Shown piece after piece: positions 1 to 8,163 of a stretch of 64,000 nucleotides of DNA (positions are counted from its first letter, which is position 1; the number at the start of each line of letters is the position of its first letter). A program made the translations under genes and the position numbers. Source of the stretch: Vibrio algicola. GTDB taxonomy: Bacteria; Pseudomonadota; Gammaproteobacteria; Enterobacterales; Vibrionaceae. The stretch is from positions 868,001 through 932,000 of the forward strand of contig NZ_CP045699.1 of the NCBI RefSeq assembly GCF_009601765.2, read 5' to 3'. Under the pieces are notes generated by a model, which ran no database searches, had not been told where the DNA came from, and worked only from the letters and a program-made list of their open reading frames with translations.

Positions 1-1
1 T

Positions 2-1123
2 GAAACGAATGAAGGCGTGATAGGGTTTGGTTGTGCGACATTCCAACAACGACCGCTTGCTGTAAAAGCAATGGTCGATGAATATTTAAAACCTATTCTT
101 ATTGGTAAAAACGCCAATAATATTGAAGACTTATGGCAAATGATGATGGTTAACGCTTATTGGCGAAATGGCCCTGTTATCAATAATGCAATTTCCGGTG
201 TTGATATGGCACTGTGGGATATTAAAGCCAAATTAGCGGGCATGCCGTTACACCAGTTATTTGGTGGTAAGTCTCGTGATGCTATTCCTGTATACACACA
301 TGCGACTAGCGATACGATGGAAGGTATTTATGAGCTGGTGGAATCTTTCCTAGACAAAGGCTACAAGCATATCCGTTGTCAGCTTGGTTTCTATGGCGGT
401 GTTCCAACCGATTTACATACTACTCAAAACCCGACTGAAGGTTCGTACTACGATCAAGATCAGTACATGGACAATACTCTAACGATGTTTAAGTCGCTGA
501 GAGATAAATATGGTAATCAATTCCATATTCTTCACGATGTGCATGAGCGCCTTTTCCCAAATCAGGCAATACAATTTGCTAAGGAAGTCGAGCAATATAA
601 GCCGTACTTCATTGAAGATATTCTGCCGCCAAATCAAACGGAATGGTTGGATAATATTCGCAGCCAGAGCTCAGTGTCATTAGGTTTAGGGGAGTTATTT
701 AATAACCCCGAAGAGTGGAAATCATTGATTGCAAATCGTCGTATCGACTTCATTCGTTGCCATGTTTCACAAATCGGTGGCATTACCCCAGCTCTGAAAC
801 TAGGTCATCTATGTCAGAATTTTGGTGTTCGTATTGCATGGCATTGCCCACCAGATATGACGCCAATTGGCGCAGCGGTAAACACGCATTTGAATGTGCA
901 TTTACACAATGCCGCCATTCAAGAGCATGTCGAGTACAACGAGAACACGCACAAGGTATTCCCGAACGCTGCAGAGCCAATTAATGGCTACTTATACGCT
1001 TCTGAAATCGCAGGTATTGGTGTTGAAATCGACCGAGAGGTTGCAGCCGAGTTCCCTGTTATGTATCGCCCCCACGAGTGGACTCAAAGTCGCCTTCCTG
1101 ATGGCGCGATCCACACTCCATAA
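2..1123 (+). CDS. Mannonate dehydratase/RspA-like enolase-superfamily enzyme (5' end outside window)
   Basis: This is a dehydratase of the mandelate racemase/enolase superfamily, closest in pattern to the ManD/RspA branch that dehydrates D-mannonate or related sugar acids. The reading frame is open to the window edge, and residues before the first possible GTG (position 17) still fit the family (ETNEG before the GxGCATFxQRP stretch), so the gene is cut by the window and about 30 N-terminal residues are missing. Counting from the GTG at 17, visible active-site residues are D174 and H176 (HDVHER), E200 (FIED), E226 (GLGE) and H276 (AWHCPPD), the usual metal ligands and acid/base residues. It is convergent with the GntR-type regulator at 1252-1959, which may control it. 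The exact substrate is not determined; many ManD-like proteins have low or no activity. Confidence 0.85.
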   Translation, partial: ETNEGVIGFGCATFQQRPLAVKAMVDEYLKPILIGKNANNIEDLWQMMMVNAYWRNGPVINNAISGVDMALWDIKAKLAGMPLHQLFGGKSRDAIPVYTHATSDTMEGIYELVESFLDKGYKHIRCQLGFYGGVPTDLHTTQNPTEGSYYDQDQYMDNTLTMFKSLRDKYGNQFHILHDVHERLFPNQAIQFAKEVEQYKPYFIEDILPPNQTEWLDNIRSQSSVSLGLGELFNNPEEWKSLIANRRIDFIRCHVSQIGGITPALKLGHLCQNFGVRIAWHCPPDMTPIGAAVNTHLNVHLHNAAIQEHVEYNENTHKVFPNAAEPINGYLYASEIAGIGVEIDREVAAEFPVMYRPHEWTQSRLPDGAIHTP

Positions 1124-1142
1124 CAGTTGTTCAATTCTACTG

Positions 1143-1174
1143 ACAACCCGCCACTGTGTGGGTTGTTATTTTTT
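1143..1174 (+). terminator. Rho-independent terminator after the dehydratase gene
   Basis: ACAACCC pairs with GGGTTGT around a 10-base loop and is followed by TATTTTTT. It lies 20 bases after the stop codon and could also serve the convergent regulator gene. Confidence 0.6.
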
Positions 1175-1251
1175 CGGAGTGGGGAGGAGCTACGGAAAAC
1201 TAGAGAAATTAAACCTGGGAAGGCAAAGTGGTTTGAATACAAACAAAACCG

Positions 1252-1959
1252 TTATTTTTTGTCTCGAAAGTTCATGCTCTCACTGTTAAAAGGCGTGTGG
1301 TAGGTACATTGATAGTTGATATCGATAATGTCGCTGACAATGAACAATTCTCCAGAGTTAAGGAAGCCACGGTTAGTGATGTTCATTGCTGCCACATTCT
1401 TCTTACAACCCAGCAAATCAGCGTCATCTTTGGATACGTTGATGGCTTGATAAGTCGTTAGATAACTATCGATCTCTAGGCCTTGAGCTAGTGCATGTTT
1501 TTGAATCGAGCTCTCGATGATGTCTGTGTTCATTTCATTAAAGATACTGACTGGTATTTTCGTTTCTTCAATTTGAATGACTTTATTATTAATTAACCTA
1601 AGTCGTTTGATCTTCCAAATATATTCATCGTCACGTAGAGAAAATATTTGTTGTTCGTGATTGTTTGGTAACGTTTTATTCAATTTGATCTTTTTATAAG
1701 ATATTTCTTCAAAGCTGTTTTCAGTAACGGAGTTATAAACTAGAGGGGTGCCAACTAAAGATGTATTAACAAAGTACCCTGAGCCTACCTTAGATGTCAC
1801 CATGCCAATCGCTTCCAGTTTTGCTAGCGCTTTTCGAATAGTAAATCGGGATAACCCATATATTTCAGATAGCTCTCTTTCTGCAGGAAGCTTATGATTG
1901 ATACTGTTTTGACAGATCTTGCTAACAATATCTTGGACAACTAACTCGTACTTTTTCAT
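1252..1959 (-). CDS. GntR-family (HutC-type) transcriptional regulator
   Basis: A 235-residue sugar-type repressor. Residues 1-70 form a GntR winged helix-turn-helix, with the typical LPAEREL at 24-30, a LSRFTIRKAL recognition helix and a GxGYFVN wing. The rest, about 85-225, matches the UTRA ligand-binding domain of the HutC subfamily, which senses small metabolites such as sugars, amino acids or sugar phosphates. The ATG at 1957-1959 gives the full family N-terminus. It points toward the dehydratase gene and ends about 130 bases from it, so the likely target is the sugar-acid catabolic operon to which that gene belongs. The effector cannot be read from the sequence. Confidence 0.85.
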   Translation of the reverse strand: MKKYELVVQDIVSKICQNSINHKLPAERELSEIYGLSRFTIRKALAKLEAIGMVTSKVGSGYFVNTSLVGTPLVYNSVTENSFEEISYKKIKLNKTLPNNHEQQIFSLRDDEYIWKIKRLRLINNKVIQIEETKIPVSIFNEMNTDIIESSIQKHALAQGLEIDSYLTTYQAINVSKDDADLLGCKKNVAAMNITNRGFLNSGELFIVSDIIDINYQCTYHTPFNSESMNFRDKK

Positions 1960-2361
1960 AGATCAATAACTTTAAAGTGTATTCACTGTGACTAAAAAAT
2001 AGTTAACTAAATCAGGGATTCAGCACGCTCTGAATGACTCAAAATTGTAACATAGAAAGTTAAGTTGACACGATAATTTAGCTCAAATCCTAGTCGGAAA
2101 TACGATACTTCTCAATTTAAGCTGATATGCTTATTTTTTCTGTGTATTTTATTTTCGCGGCTGTTAGTTTCAAAGGGATTTGGTGATCGACTGAAAATGA
2201 TCGACAGCTTTTTGAGCGTGTAATGGCAAGATCCTTTTCCTTTGGATGGCTATGCATAACCATGCACTGCACTTTATGCGTCCCATAATCCCACGGGGCG
2301 TTTTAATTTCAGTGTGAGAAGTTCCAAGGAAGAAGAGAGTTAATATATTAAGGGAGCTACT
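1960..2361. other. 402-base intergenic stretch, AT-rich, no supported gene
   Basis: This contains the promoter side of the GntR regulator. A short inverted pair, GATCGACTG/GATCGACAG-like, sits near 2186-2212. There is a 66-codon open frame on the minus strand (2170-2370), but it has no recognisable domain and no good ribosome site. The right half may be debris of older insertions, since the IS element and the integrase remnant follow. Confidence 0.4.
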
Positions 2362-2730
2362 TTGGTACAAAACTTCTGGTACAAAACTTCTGATTCAAAA
2401 GTTTATGCCAACGCAAAAAACAATATCATTGATATTTCTGTGTTAGGAAAAAGTATTATTAATCCTATTTTGTTTTCAGGAAGCTCGGAGTTAAAGCGAT
2501 TGCTTCGAGAAGCAAGGTATAAACAAGATTTAGCAGATGAATTTGATATTTCGTTTATCGATGGTTATGGACGAAATTATATCTGTCATGTCGGTAATAT
2601 TATTGTATATAGCATTCCTTTTTCGGACGTTAACTTCAGCTTATTGACTACTAAAGATTTATTCGAGTCTATCGAAATTGGCAAGTGTAATGGTTTAATG
2701 ATCTTGGAGGGTTCTATAGCCTATAATTGA
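2362..2730 (+). pseudogene. Unrecognised ORF, probably cut at its 3' end by the IS element
   Basis: A 122-residue frame of unknown function. It would start at TTG 2362, six bases after the good ribosome site AGGGAG (2351-2356). No domain is recognised; the protein is acidic/neutral with alternating hydrophobic strands and no signal peptide or membrane segment. The stop codon TGA (2728-2730) lies within or at the outer end of the IS3-family element, because the TATAATTGACTG sequence there pairs imperfectly with the opposite IS end. The C-terminus is therefore probably artificial and the original gene longer. The 14-base tandem duplication at 2364-2391 covers its first codons, which makes the start uncertain. 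It may belong to the decayed island next to tRNA-Ser. Confidence 0.45.
2364..2391. repeat. 14-base perfect tandem duplication
   Basis: GGTACAAAACTTCT occurs twice in direct succession (2364-2377 and 2378-2391) at the start of the unrecognised ORF. The unit is 14 bases, not a multiple of three, so a gain or loss of one copy would shift the frame of anything starting upstream. Confidence 0.8.
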
Positions 2731-2751
2731 CTGCAATATAGGAACCTAGCT

Positions 2752-3072
2752 ATGAACATTAACACTCGAAAAAAACGACTCAATTACACACATAAACAAA
2801 AGCACGAGTACGCCAGATTGATGATTGAAGAGCATTATACCAATCAACAAATTATGGATATATCAGGCGCTGGCGCTACTGCGGTTGCTCGTTGGAAAAA
2901 GCAGTACATAGATGAACAGCGTGGTGAATTCGCACCCGATAAAGTGCCTTTAGATGCCGATAAACGATTAATCGAAGAACTGAAAAAAGAGTTGGCAGAA
3001 TCAAGAGAAGATGTTCGCTTGTTAAAAAAAGCAACCGCCTTGTTCATACGCGACAATCCAAACTTGAAGTGA
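2752..3072 (+). CDS. IS3-family transposase OrfA
   Basis: A 106-residue OrfA. The N-terminal half is a helix-turn-helix of the transposase_8 type, with the motif ARLMIEEHYTNQQIMDISGAGATAVARWKKQY, which recognises the IS ends. The C-terminal part is a charged leucine-zipper-like coiled coil (about 70-95, ELKKELAESREDVRLLKKA) used for multimerisation. The slippery run A7 at 3024-3030 sits in this coiled-coil end, and the stop codon TGA overlaps the GTG start of OrfB. Confidence 0.9.
   Translation: MNINTRKKRLNYTHKQKHEYARLMIEEHYTNQQIMDISGAGATAVARWKKQYIDEQRGEFAPDKVPLDADKRLIEELKKELAESREDVRLLKKATALFIRDNPNLK
3024..3031 (+). other. Programmed -1 frameshift site of the IS3 element
   Basis: Seven A residues followed by G, read as TTA AAA AAA GCA in OrfA. 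Slipping back one base joins OrfA to the OrfB frame, which is open upstream of its own start back through this site. The known IS3-family mechanism makes the fused OrfAB transposase here. The frame relation (OrfB is -1 to OrfA) is seen directly; the use of the site is inferred. Confidence 0.7.
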
Positions 3073-3917
3073 TTCAACAACTGAGCAAGGCAGAGCCTAA
3101 AATTTCTATTCAGAGATTATGTGGGCTGCTTGAGTTACCCATATCAAGCTATGACTACACGCCAGTGACTCGAGTTGCCGATGAGGTGCTCGGGAATAAA
3201 ATGAAGACTATTTTCGAAGACACTTTTTATTGTTATGGAAAGCGACGATTGGCTTTTGAGTTGAATAAAGAAGAATCCGTCACTGTTGGTTTATTTAAAA
3301 CCGCTAGGCTAATGAAAACATTAAGATTAGTCGCTAAGCGACCGAAAAAACCACACTATTATGCTCAGGGAAAAGAACGACCGACTACACCAAACTTATT
3401 AAAAAGAGCATTTAACCCGACTGATTTGAATACTCATTGGGTTGGCGATATTACGTTTATTCGCTCACATCAAGGTTGGAGCTATTTAGCCACAGTGATG
3501 GACTTGGCGAATCGAGAAATTGTTGGTTATGCACTGTCGAAAACACCGGATGCCCAGTTGGCCAAACAAGCTTTAACGAACGCGATTGCTCAGCATAAAC
3601 CAACAACGAAGGGGTTGATGTTTCACTCCGATCAGGGTGTACAATATACGGCAAAGTTATTCCAAGAAACGCTTCTCGATCACAACATGATACAAAGTAT
3701 GAGTCGGCGAGGGTGTTGCTGGGACAATGCCGTACAAGAACGATTTTTCCTCAATTTGAAAACGGAATATCTGAACGACCTAAGCTTCATCAATCACCCA
3801 TCGGTGGCAATCGCCGTCGAACGGTATATTAGCTTCTACAATTACAGGCGATTGAACTCCGCGATTAATTATTTAACGCCAGTTCAAAAACGCCAAGGAT
3901 TACTAAAAGTGGCTTAG
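3069..3917 (+). CDS. IS3-family transposase OrfB (DDE integrase)
   Basis: A 282-residue catalytic subunit. An HTH_21-like segment at about 35-95 precedes the rve integrase core. The DDE triad is visible: D127 in HWVGDITFI, D188 in FHSDQGVQY and E224 in CWDNAVQERFF, 35 residues after the second D as usual for IS3. The frame appears intact, so the element could be active. It begins with GTG at 3069 inside the GTGA overlap with the OrfA stop, which permits coupled translation as well as production by frameshifting. Confidence 0.9.
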   Translation: MIQQLSKAEPKISIQRLCGLLELPISSYDYTPVTRVADEVLGNKMKTIFEDTFYCYGKRRLAFELNKEESVTVGLFKTARLMKTLRLVAKRPKKPHYYAQGKERPTTPNLLKRAFNPTDLNTHWVGDITFIRSHQGWSYLATVMDLANREIVGYALSKTPDAQLAKQALTNAIAQHKPTTKGLMFHSDQGVQYTAKLFQETLLDHNMIQSMSRRGCCWDNAVQERFFLNLKTEYLNDLSFINHPSVAIAVERYISFYNYRRLNSAINYLTPVQKRQGLLKVA

Positions 3918-3941
3918 AAGTCCTACAGGATTACTTGACCA

Positions 3942-4457
3942 TTACATATCTTGGGTTTTGAGGGTACAGATGAAGTGACTAATGCGCTGATTAAGCTGGT
4001 GCACTGTTAATGAGCGAATATTGGTGTTTTTCTTGCTGGCGATGAACTCATCTAGTGCATCTGATGGGCTAATTGTCTCATTTTCTGGTTGAGGAATGCT
4101 GGTGGCTTTATTGGTAGTTTGAGGTGCTATTTCGTCAGCCGAAACGGTCACGGTTTTTAAGGCTGGGACAGAGTAATTGATGGTTGTGAATGAGTTACGG
4201 CGAACTGTATCAATAGCCTGATCGAGGGCTTGTTTAAACTGGCGGAATGGTAGGAGTTTAGACTTATTGCTTGGTAACTCGTTGAATAGGAATTGCTTGA
4301 TAGTGGCTGAGATATGCAAGTTACGCAGCAAAGCGGTAGCGCGATCTTTGGTTAGAAGGCTGACTTTGATGTCAAATGGGTAACCGAACTTGTGTAAGGC
4401 TTTAGGGCAGCATACGTGAGAGTAATATACGGAATTGGCTTGTTTTAAAAGGTACAA
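3942..4457 (-). pseudogene. Tyrosine-recombinase (phage-type integrase) fragment next to tRNA-Ser
   Basis: The N-terminal piece of a site-specific integrase. The first residues (YLLKQANSVYYSHVCCPKALHKFGYPFDIKVSLLTKDRATALLRNL) are the arm/core-binding start seen in many Vibrio and Shewanella island integrases. The catalytic R-H-R-Y domain is missing, because the frame ends with a TAA at 3942-3944 that lies at or inside the right end of the IS3 element. I chose TTG at 4457 because AGGTGA precedes it at the proper distance; a GTG at 4466 is the other option. The gene starts just downstream of the 3' end of tRNA-Ser(UGA), the classic position for an integrase of an island inserted in a tRNA gene. 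Confidence 0.7.
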
Positions 4458-4503
4458 TTGTCTCACCTGTTTGTGTAGGTGATAAAAAGAACCCTAAAAA
4501 CGG

Positions 4504-4530
4504 AAAAAGCCCTTGAAAAATCAAGAGCTT
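4504..4530 (-). terminator. Terminator downstream of tRNA-Ser
   Basis: On the minus strand AAGCTCTTGA and TCAAGGGCTT form a stem around TTTT, followed by TTTTT. It sits just past the tRNA 3' end. Confidence 0.65.
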
Positions 4531-4536
4531 AGAAAG

Positions 4537-4627
4537 TGGTGGAGGGATAGGGATTTGAACCCTAGGCCCGCTATTAACAGGCGCCGGTTTTCAAGACCGG
4601 TGCTTTCGACCACTCAGCCATCCCTCC
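4537..4627 (-). tRNA. tRNA-Ser (anticodon UGA)
   Basis: A 91-base tRNA including an encoded CCA. The acceptor stem GGAGGGA/TCCCTCC, D-loop GGCTGAGTGG, anticodon stem-loop CCGGTCTTGAAAACCGG giving anticodon TGA, a long class II variable arm, and T-loop GGTTCAAATCC are all present. It stands beside an integrase remnant and was probably the attachment site of an island. The gene itself is intact. Confidence 0.95.
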
Positions 4628-4702
4628 GATTTACGCTGTAGATAATATACAGCTCTTTGTGTGTTGTAAACCTTTTATTACCAATAAAAGCCTATTTTTT
4701 AA

Positions 4703-6523
4703 TCAGTTAGGCTGGTGGTAAAAACGCTTGAGCTCTGATAGGCCTTGCAGCATGAATGACAGTTTAGGCTTAGCATGTTTTTGGCGCTTATAGTTTTTAT
4801 CGTAGACTTTGTAGTTACCAAATTGATCAACCACAGTGGTGGTATCTTTGGTGACCAGTGCGATATTTTTATTATCACCCGCTAAGATCCATGGGCGTTT
4901 GCTTGTATCAAATAAGTTACGGCCACTACTAAAATCATAAGGGTTTGACGAGGTTTCAAATAAATCTTGCATCAAGGTTGCGGATAAATCTAAGTGACTC
5001 GTATGTTGGGTGTATACCGTCGGCTTTTTATCTGGCCAATGAACTACCATAGGAACTTGCAGTTGATAGCGGCTGAAATTACTGTCTGAGCCCCAAGTAT
5101 TACTATTGGTGTCATTAAACTCCATGCCATGATTGGAGGTGATCACCACTATGGTATTGTTTAATAAATTTTTACTATCGATCTCAGTTAAAATATTTTG
5201 AATCGACTGATCGGCGGTAAATGCTGCCGATTGATAACTCGCTTTTAGCATAGCGATGGCATTTTTCGATTTAGGGGTGAATTGGTTTAATACTTGTGTG
5301 TTGTTCTCGAATCTTTCGACATTAGACAGCTCTACATAGCTAAACCAAGGCTTATTTGAGGTAGTGCTGAGCCACGTTTTCCAATCATCTACAATCTCAT
5401 TATTGGAATCGTGATCTTGAGCTGTGTTTTTTTGCACATCTATCGAGCTAAAGATTTCATCATAAAGCTCTGAGCCTTCAAATTTATCATCACTAAACGC
5501 GGCCATTTGATAATGACGTTTTGCCATTGAATCAATAATGAGCGGCTGTGTATCTTGTGCTTTAATACTGGCAGAATAATTACTTGGCAGCCCATAAAAC
5601 AAACTGAACACGCCATAGACATTATTAGTGGCACTATAGTGATTCACAAAATTTTGATTGTTTTTAGCAAATTCAAAAGTCGATGGCATAACTTGTTGAG
5701 TTAACATATCACTACGCAAGTTATCGACCATCACCATCAGCACATTGTATTTTTTGCCTAAACCATCGTATTTCATTGGCTCTAGCGGGTAGTTCACCAC
5801 TTCACCGTTACCACTACCATATTCCTCTAAGCGTTCTAAATAATCTGAACGGTCTAAAAGGCCATGTTTTTCCATAAAGGATTTTGCCGTCATTGGGTAC
5901 GACAATGGGAAATTTGTTCGCTGACTGGTGATCGGGCGATAGAAAAAAGCATCCGCCCAAATGTAAATCAGGTGGCTACTTAAAAAACATAAGAAAAAGA
6001 TTATCGTGACGGGTTTGCCGATTTTTTTTCGTGACAATGAGCGTTGCTTCTTCCAGATCCACTCTGAAATAACAATTTGGATTAAAAATAAAATCGGTAC
6101 TGCGGCAAAGAGGTATTGCCACTGGGCATTAAAAGCGGTTTTTTCTTTACTTAATAACAGTTCCCATACGACAGGGTTTAAGTGCAGATGGAGTTTTTCG
6201 TAGGCTTGAGTATCGAGCAATAGCAAGGTTAAGCAAAGAGTAGTAAAACACACACTGACTAAACGTAATAACTTGCGTGAAGGGATCACGAATGTCAGTG
6301 GGAATAAAACTAAAATGTAGAGCGCAAACACTAAAAACGCGAAATGCCCGAACCACGAGATCAAAAGGTATGCTTGACCTATAACCGTATCCGGCCATGG
6401 TGATTGAGCAATGAAACGGCTGCCAATCAACATAGCGATAATGATGTTAAAGAAAGAGAACCAATGTCCCCAACTGACGAGTCGAGAGACGCGCTCTCCG
6501 TATGTGTTTCCGCTATTAACCAT
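4703..6523 (-). CDS. yejM: YejM/PbgA (LapC) inner-membrane sulfatase-like protein
   Basis: A 606-residue inner-membrane protein. The N-terminal third (about 15-200) has five hydrophobic segments (DUF3413), and the periplasmic remainder is an alkaline phosphatase/sulfatase-type fold (KYNVLMVMVDNLRSDML near 265, VVITSNHGMEF near 460). In enterobacteria it binds periplasmic LPS and signals through LapB to control LpxC stability, setting lipid A synthesis; the same role is inferred here. The sulfatase catalytic Ser/Cys context is degenerate, as in the family. It lies 41 bases after yejL on the same strand, with yejK divergent, matching the enteric yejK/yejL/yejM order. Confidence 0.92.
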   Translation of the reverse strand: MVNSGNTYGERVSRLVSWGHWFSFFNIIIAMLIGSRFIAQSPWPDTVIGQAYLLISWFGHFAFLVFALYILVLFPLTFVIPSRKLLRLVSVCFTTLCLTLLLLDTQAYEKLHLHLNPVVWELLLSKEKTAFNAQWQYLFAAVPILFLIQIVISEWIWKKQRSLSRKKIGKPVTIIFFLCFLSSHLIYIWADAFFYRPITSQRTNFPLSYPMTAKSFMEKHGLLDRSDYLERLEEYGSGNGEVVNYPLEPMKYDGLGKKYNVLMVMVDNLRSDMLTQQVMPSTFEFAKNNQNFVNHYSATNNVYGVFSLFYGLPSNYSASIKAQDTQPLIIDSMAKRHYQMAAFSDDKFEGSELYDEIFSSIDVQKNTAQDHDSNNEIVDDWKTWLSTTSNKPWFSYVELSNVERFENNTQVLNQFTPKSKNAIAMLKASYQSAAFTADQSIQNILTEIDSKNLLNNTIVVITSNHGMEFNDTNSNTWGSDSNFSRYQLQVPMVVHWPDKKPTVYTQHTSHLDLSATLMQDLFETSSNPYDFSSGRNLFDTSKRPWILAGDNKNIALVTKDTTTVVDQFGNYKVYDKNYKRQKHAKPKLSFMLQGLSELKRFYHQPN

Positions 6524-6564
6524 TTGAAATATCGTTCTAACTCAATTTAACGTTAAAAGGCAAT

Positions 6565-6780
6565 TTAGGCATCAATTGATGATAAAAGAGCTTGAGAAAA
6601 TTTGTCTGCAATGAGTTTACGCTGTGCACGCGGTACATCGGAATTTAAAATGTTTGTCACAATGTTACCAGCAATCATCAAACTAAGATCCGAGCTCGCT
6701 TGGTGCTTATCGAGTACCGCTGCAATTTCAGCCAAGATTTGTTCGATTTGTTTGTCGCTGTATTTTGAATTAATAGGCAT
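6565..6780 (-). CDS. yejL: UPF0352 protein YejL
   Basis: A 71-residue protein of the DUF1414/UPF0352 family, recognised by [26 protein letters not shown] and by its place directly upstream of yejM. It is an all-alpha small cytosolic protein that forms a dimer in solved relatives; its function is unknown. It is likely cotranscribed with yejM. Length is normal for the family. Confidence 0.9.
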   Translation of the reverse strand: MPINSKYSDKQIEQILAEIAAVLDKHQASSDLSLMIAGNIVTNILNSDVPRAQRKLIADKFSQALLSSIDA

Positions 6781-6881
6781 AAGTGTCTATTTGCTTCCTG
6801 ATTCGGTTAATGATAGTAAAAGCGGCTTATGATACCCTAGTCTACCTCACAACTGAAACATCAACTTGAAACTAATTTATC

Positions 6882-7883
6882 ATGAGCTTAAATATTTCCA
6901 ACGTTATACTGCACAAATTGACAAAAAATGATCAAGATGAGCTTGTTGTTAACTTGCGTAACACCGCTTTGTCTAATGATGCCGTTTCAGAACAATTAGT
7001 CGCAGAACTTCATCGCACCTTTAATGCCAAAGGCGGCAAAGGCTTTGGCACTTACAAAGAAGAAAGCGAATTCCAATATTGGATGAAGCAATTTCGCCAA
7101 GGTGAATCAAATTTTTATGAGTTTTCCTCACAATCTGCTGAGCGTTTAAAAACAGAATTAGAGAAATATCCTTTTGCCGAAGAAGGGGTATTGGTGATGG
7201 CGCAATATCAGTCACTAGCGACTGAATATTTGTTTATCGCCTTGCTGCCATCGAATCAAAGTTTAAAAGTGGATGATGATCTGGATATTTCAGGGACTGA
7301 CTACCTTGATATCAATAAAATGGACATCGCGGTTCGTATTGATCTGTCGCGCTATGAAACTGACCCAGAATCTAATCGCTACCTCACCTATATTAAAGGT
7401 CGAGTGGGGCGCAAAGTGGCTGACTTCTTCTTAGACTTTTTGCAAGCTGAAGTCGGGCTTGATACCAAGAAACAAAATTTAGTGTTGATGCAAGCGGTAG
7501 ACGATTACTGCGCCGATTCACAACTCAATAAAGATGAAACCGTAGCATACCGCAAACAAGTGCATGATTACTGTAATGAGCAATTAAAAGCGGGTGATGA
7601 ACTGGAGATCCGTGAATTATCTGGTGAGCTTTCTGGCGCAGGACATGATGATAACTTTCAAGAGTTTACTCAAAAGCAAGGTTATGAATTAGAAGATAGC
7701 TTCCCCGTTGACCGTTCAACTATTCGTAAGTTGGCCAAATATGTGGGTGCGGGTGGCGGTTTGTCGATAAATTTTGATGCCATGTTATTGGGTGAAAGGG
7801 TTTTTTATGATCCAGAAACCGATACGTTAACTATTAAAGGCATTCCACCAAACTTGAAAGATCAGTTAGTGAGAAATTCTTAA
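6882..7883 (+). CDS. yejK: Nucleoid-associated protein YejK (NdpA)
   Basis: A 333-residue nucleoid-associated protein of the NA37/YejK family. The start MSLNISNVILHKLTKNDQDELVVNLR and the central GTDYLDINKMDIAVRIDLSRYE are family hallmarks. In E. coli YejK binds nucleoid DNA and interacts with DNA topoisomerases. It is divergent from yejL with about 100 bases between them, which must hold both promoters. Length and ends look normal. No sharp terminator follows, but a long inverted repeat at 7899-8005 begins 16 bases after the stop. Confidence 0.92.
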   Translation: MSLNISNVILHKLTKNDQDELVVNLRNTALSNDAVSEQLVAELHRTFNAKGGKGFGTYKEESEFQYWMKQFRQGESNFYEFSSQSAERLKTELEKYPFAEEGVLVMAQYQSLATEYLFIALLPSNQSLKVDDDLDISGTDYLDINKMDIAVRIDLSRYETDPESNRYLTYIKGRVGRKVADFFLDFLQAEVGLDTKKQNLVLMQAVDDYCADSQLNKDETVAYRKQVHDYCNEQLKAGDELEIRELSGELSGAGHDDNFQEFTQKQGYELEDSFPVDRSTIRKLAKYVGAGGGLSINFDAMLLGERVFYDPETDTLTIKGIPPNLKDQLVRNS

Positions 7884-7898
7884 TTGGTATTGAGTGTT

Positions 7899-8005
7899 CT
7901 CAACACATGTTTGATAAAACCATTTAGTTAAATCAATCGCATTTATGCTGGTCGAGGTAGTGTGATTGGTTTTATCTGAAATTGTTGTTTGAAGAATGTG
8001 TTGAG
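7899..8005. repeat. Long interrupted inverted repeat between yejK and asd
   Basis: Three nested arms pair in order: CTCAACACAT (7899-7908) with ATGTGTTGAG (7996-8005), GATAAAACCA (7913-7922) with TGGTTTTATC (7967-7976), and AATCA (7931-7935) with TGATT (7963-7967, sharing one base). The structure spans 107 bases and lacks a T-run, so it is not a simple terminator. It could be a small palindromic mobile element or a structured RNA end for yejK. Confidence 0.55.
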
Positions 8006-8163
8006 CAATGAGATAGTAATAACTGTATTTTAAGCTTGTTGATTCGGGTTGCTCGATTAAGACAAGCTTTATACCCAAAATTATCGAACTTAGCCAATAT
8101 AAAGGCAGGTTCAATAAGGCGGGTATAGTCATAATTTATAAATATCAGGGAGAGATGAACATG

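Larger units (their letters stand above)
2722..3946 (+). mobile_element. IS3-family insertion sequence (about 1.22 kb)
   Basis: Two overlapping frames (OrfA helix-turn-helix, OrfB DDE integrase) and the A7G slippery site define an IS3-family element. The ends are approximate. The left sequence TATAATTGACTGCAAT...TAGGAAC and the reverse complement of the right sequence, TGTAATGGTCAAGTAAT...TAGGAC, are similar but imperfect inverted repeats. No clear 3-5 base target duplication is visible at either plausible pair of boundaries, which hints at a deletion or recombination after insertion. The left end abuts an unrecognised ORF and the right end an integrase fragment. Confidence 0.75.

Noticed and set aside
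894..1289. 131-codon plus-strand frame across the dehydratase end
   Set aside because: Shadow of the dehydratase gene in another frame.
2170..2370. 66-codon minus-strand frame
   Set aside because: No recognisable domain, no ribosome site and it overlaps the better plus-strand start at 2362.
7899..8005. Integron attC-like site
   Set aside because: The core sites GTTRRRY/RYYYAAC and usual attC arms are not present in the right order, and no cassette follows.
7866..8132. 88-codon minus-strand frame after yejK
   Set aside because: No domain, overlaps the yejK end and the inverted repeat, and has no ribosome site; most likely chance.
8006..8163. Lysine riboswitch before asd
   Set aside because: The region is too short and lacks the conserved stem and AGAGG-type core.
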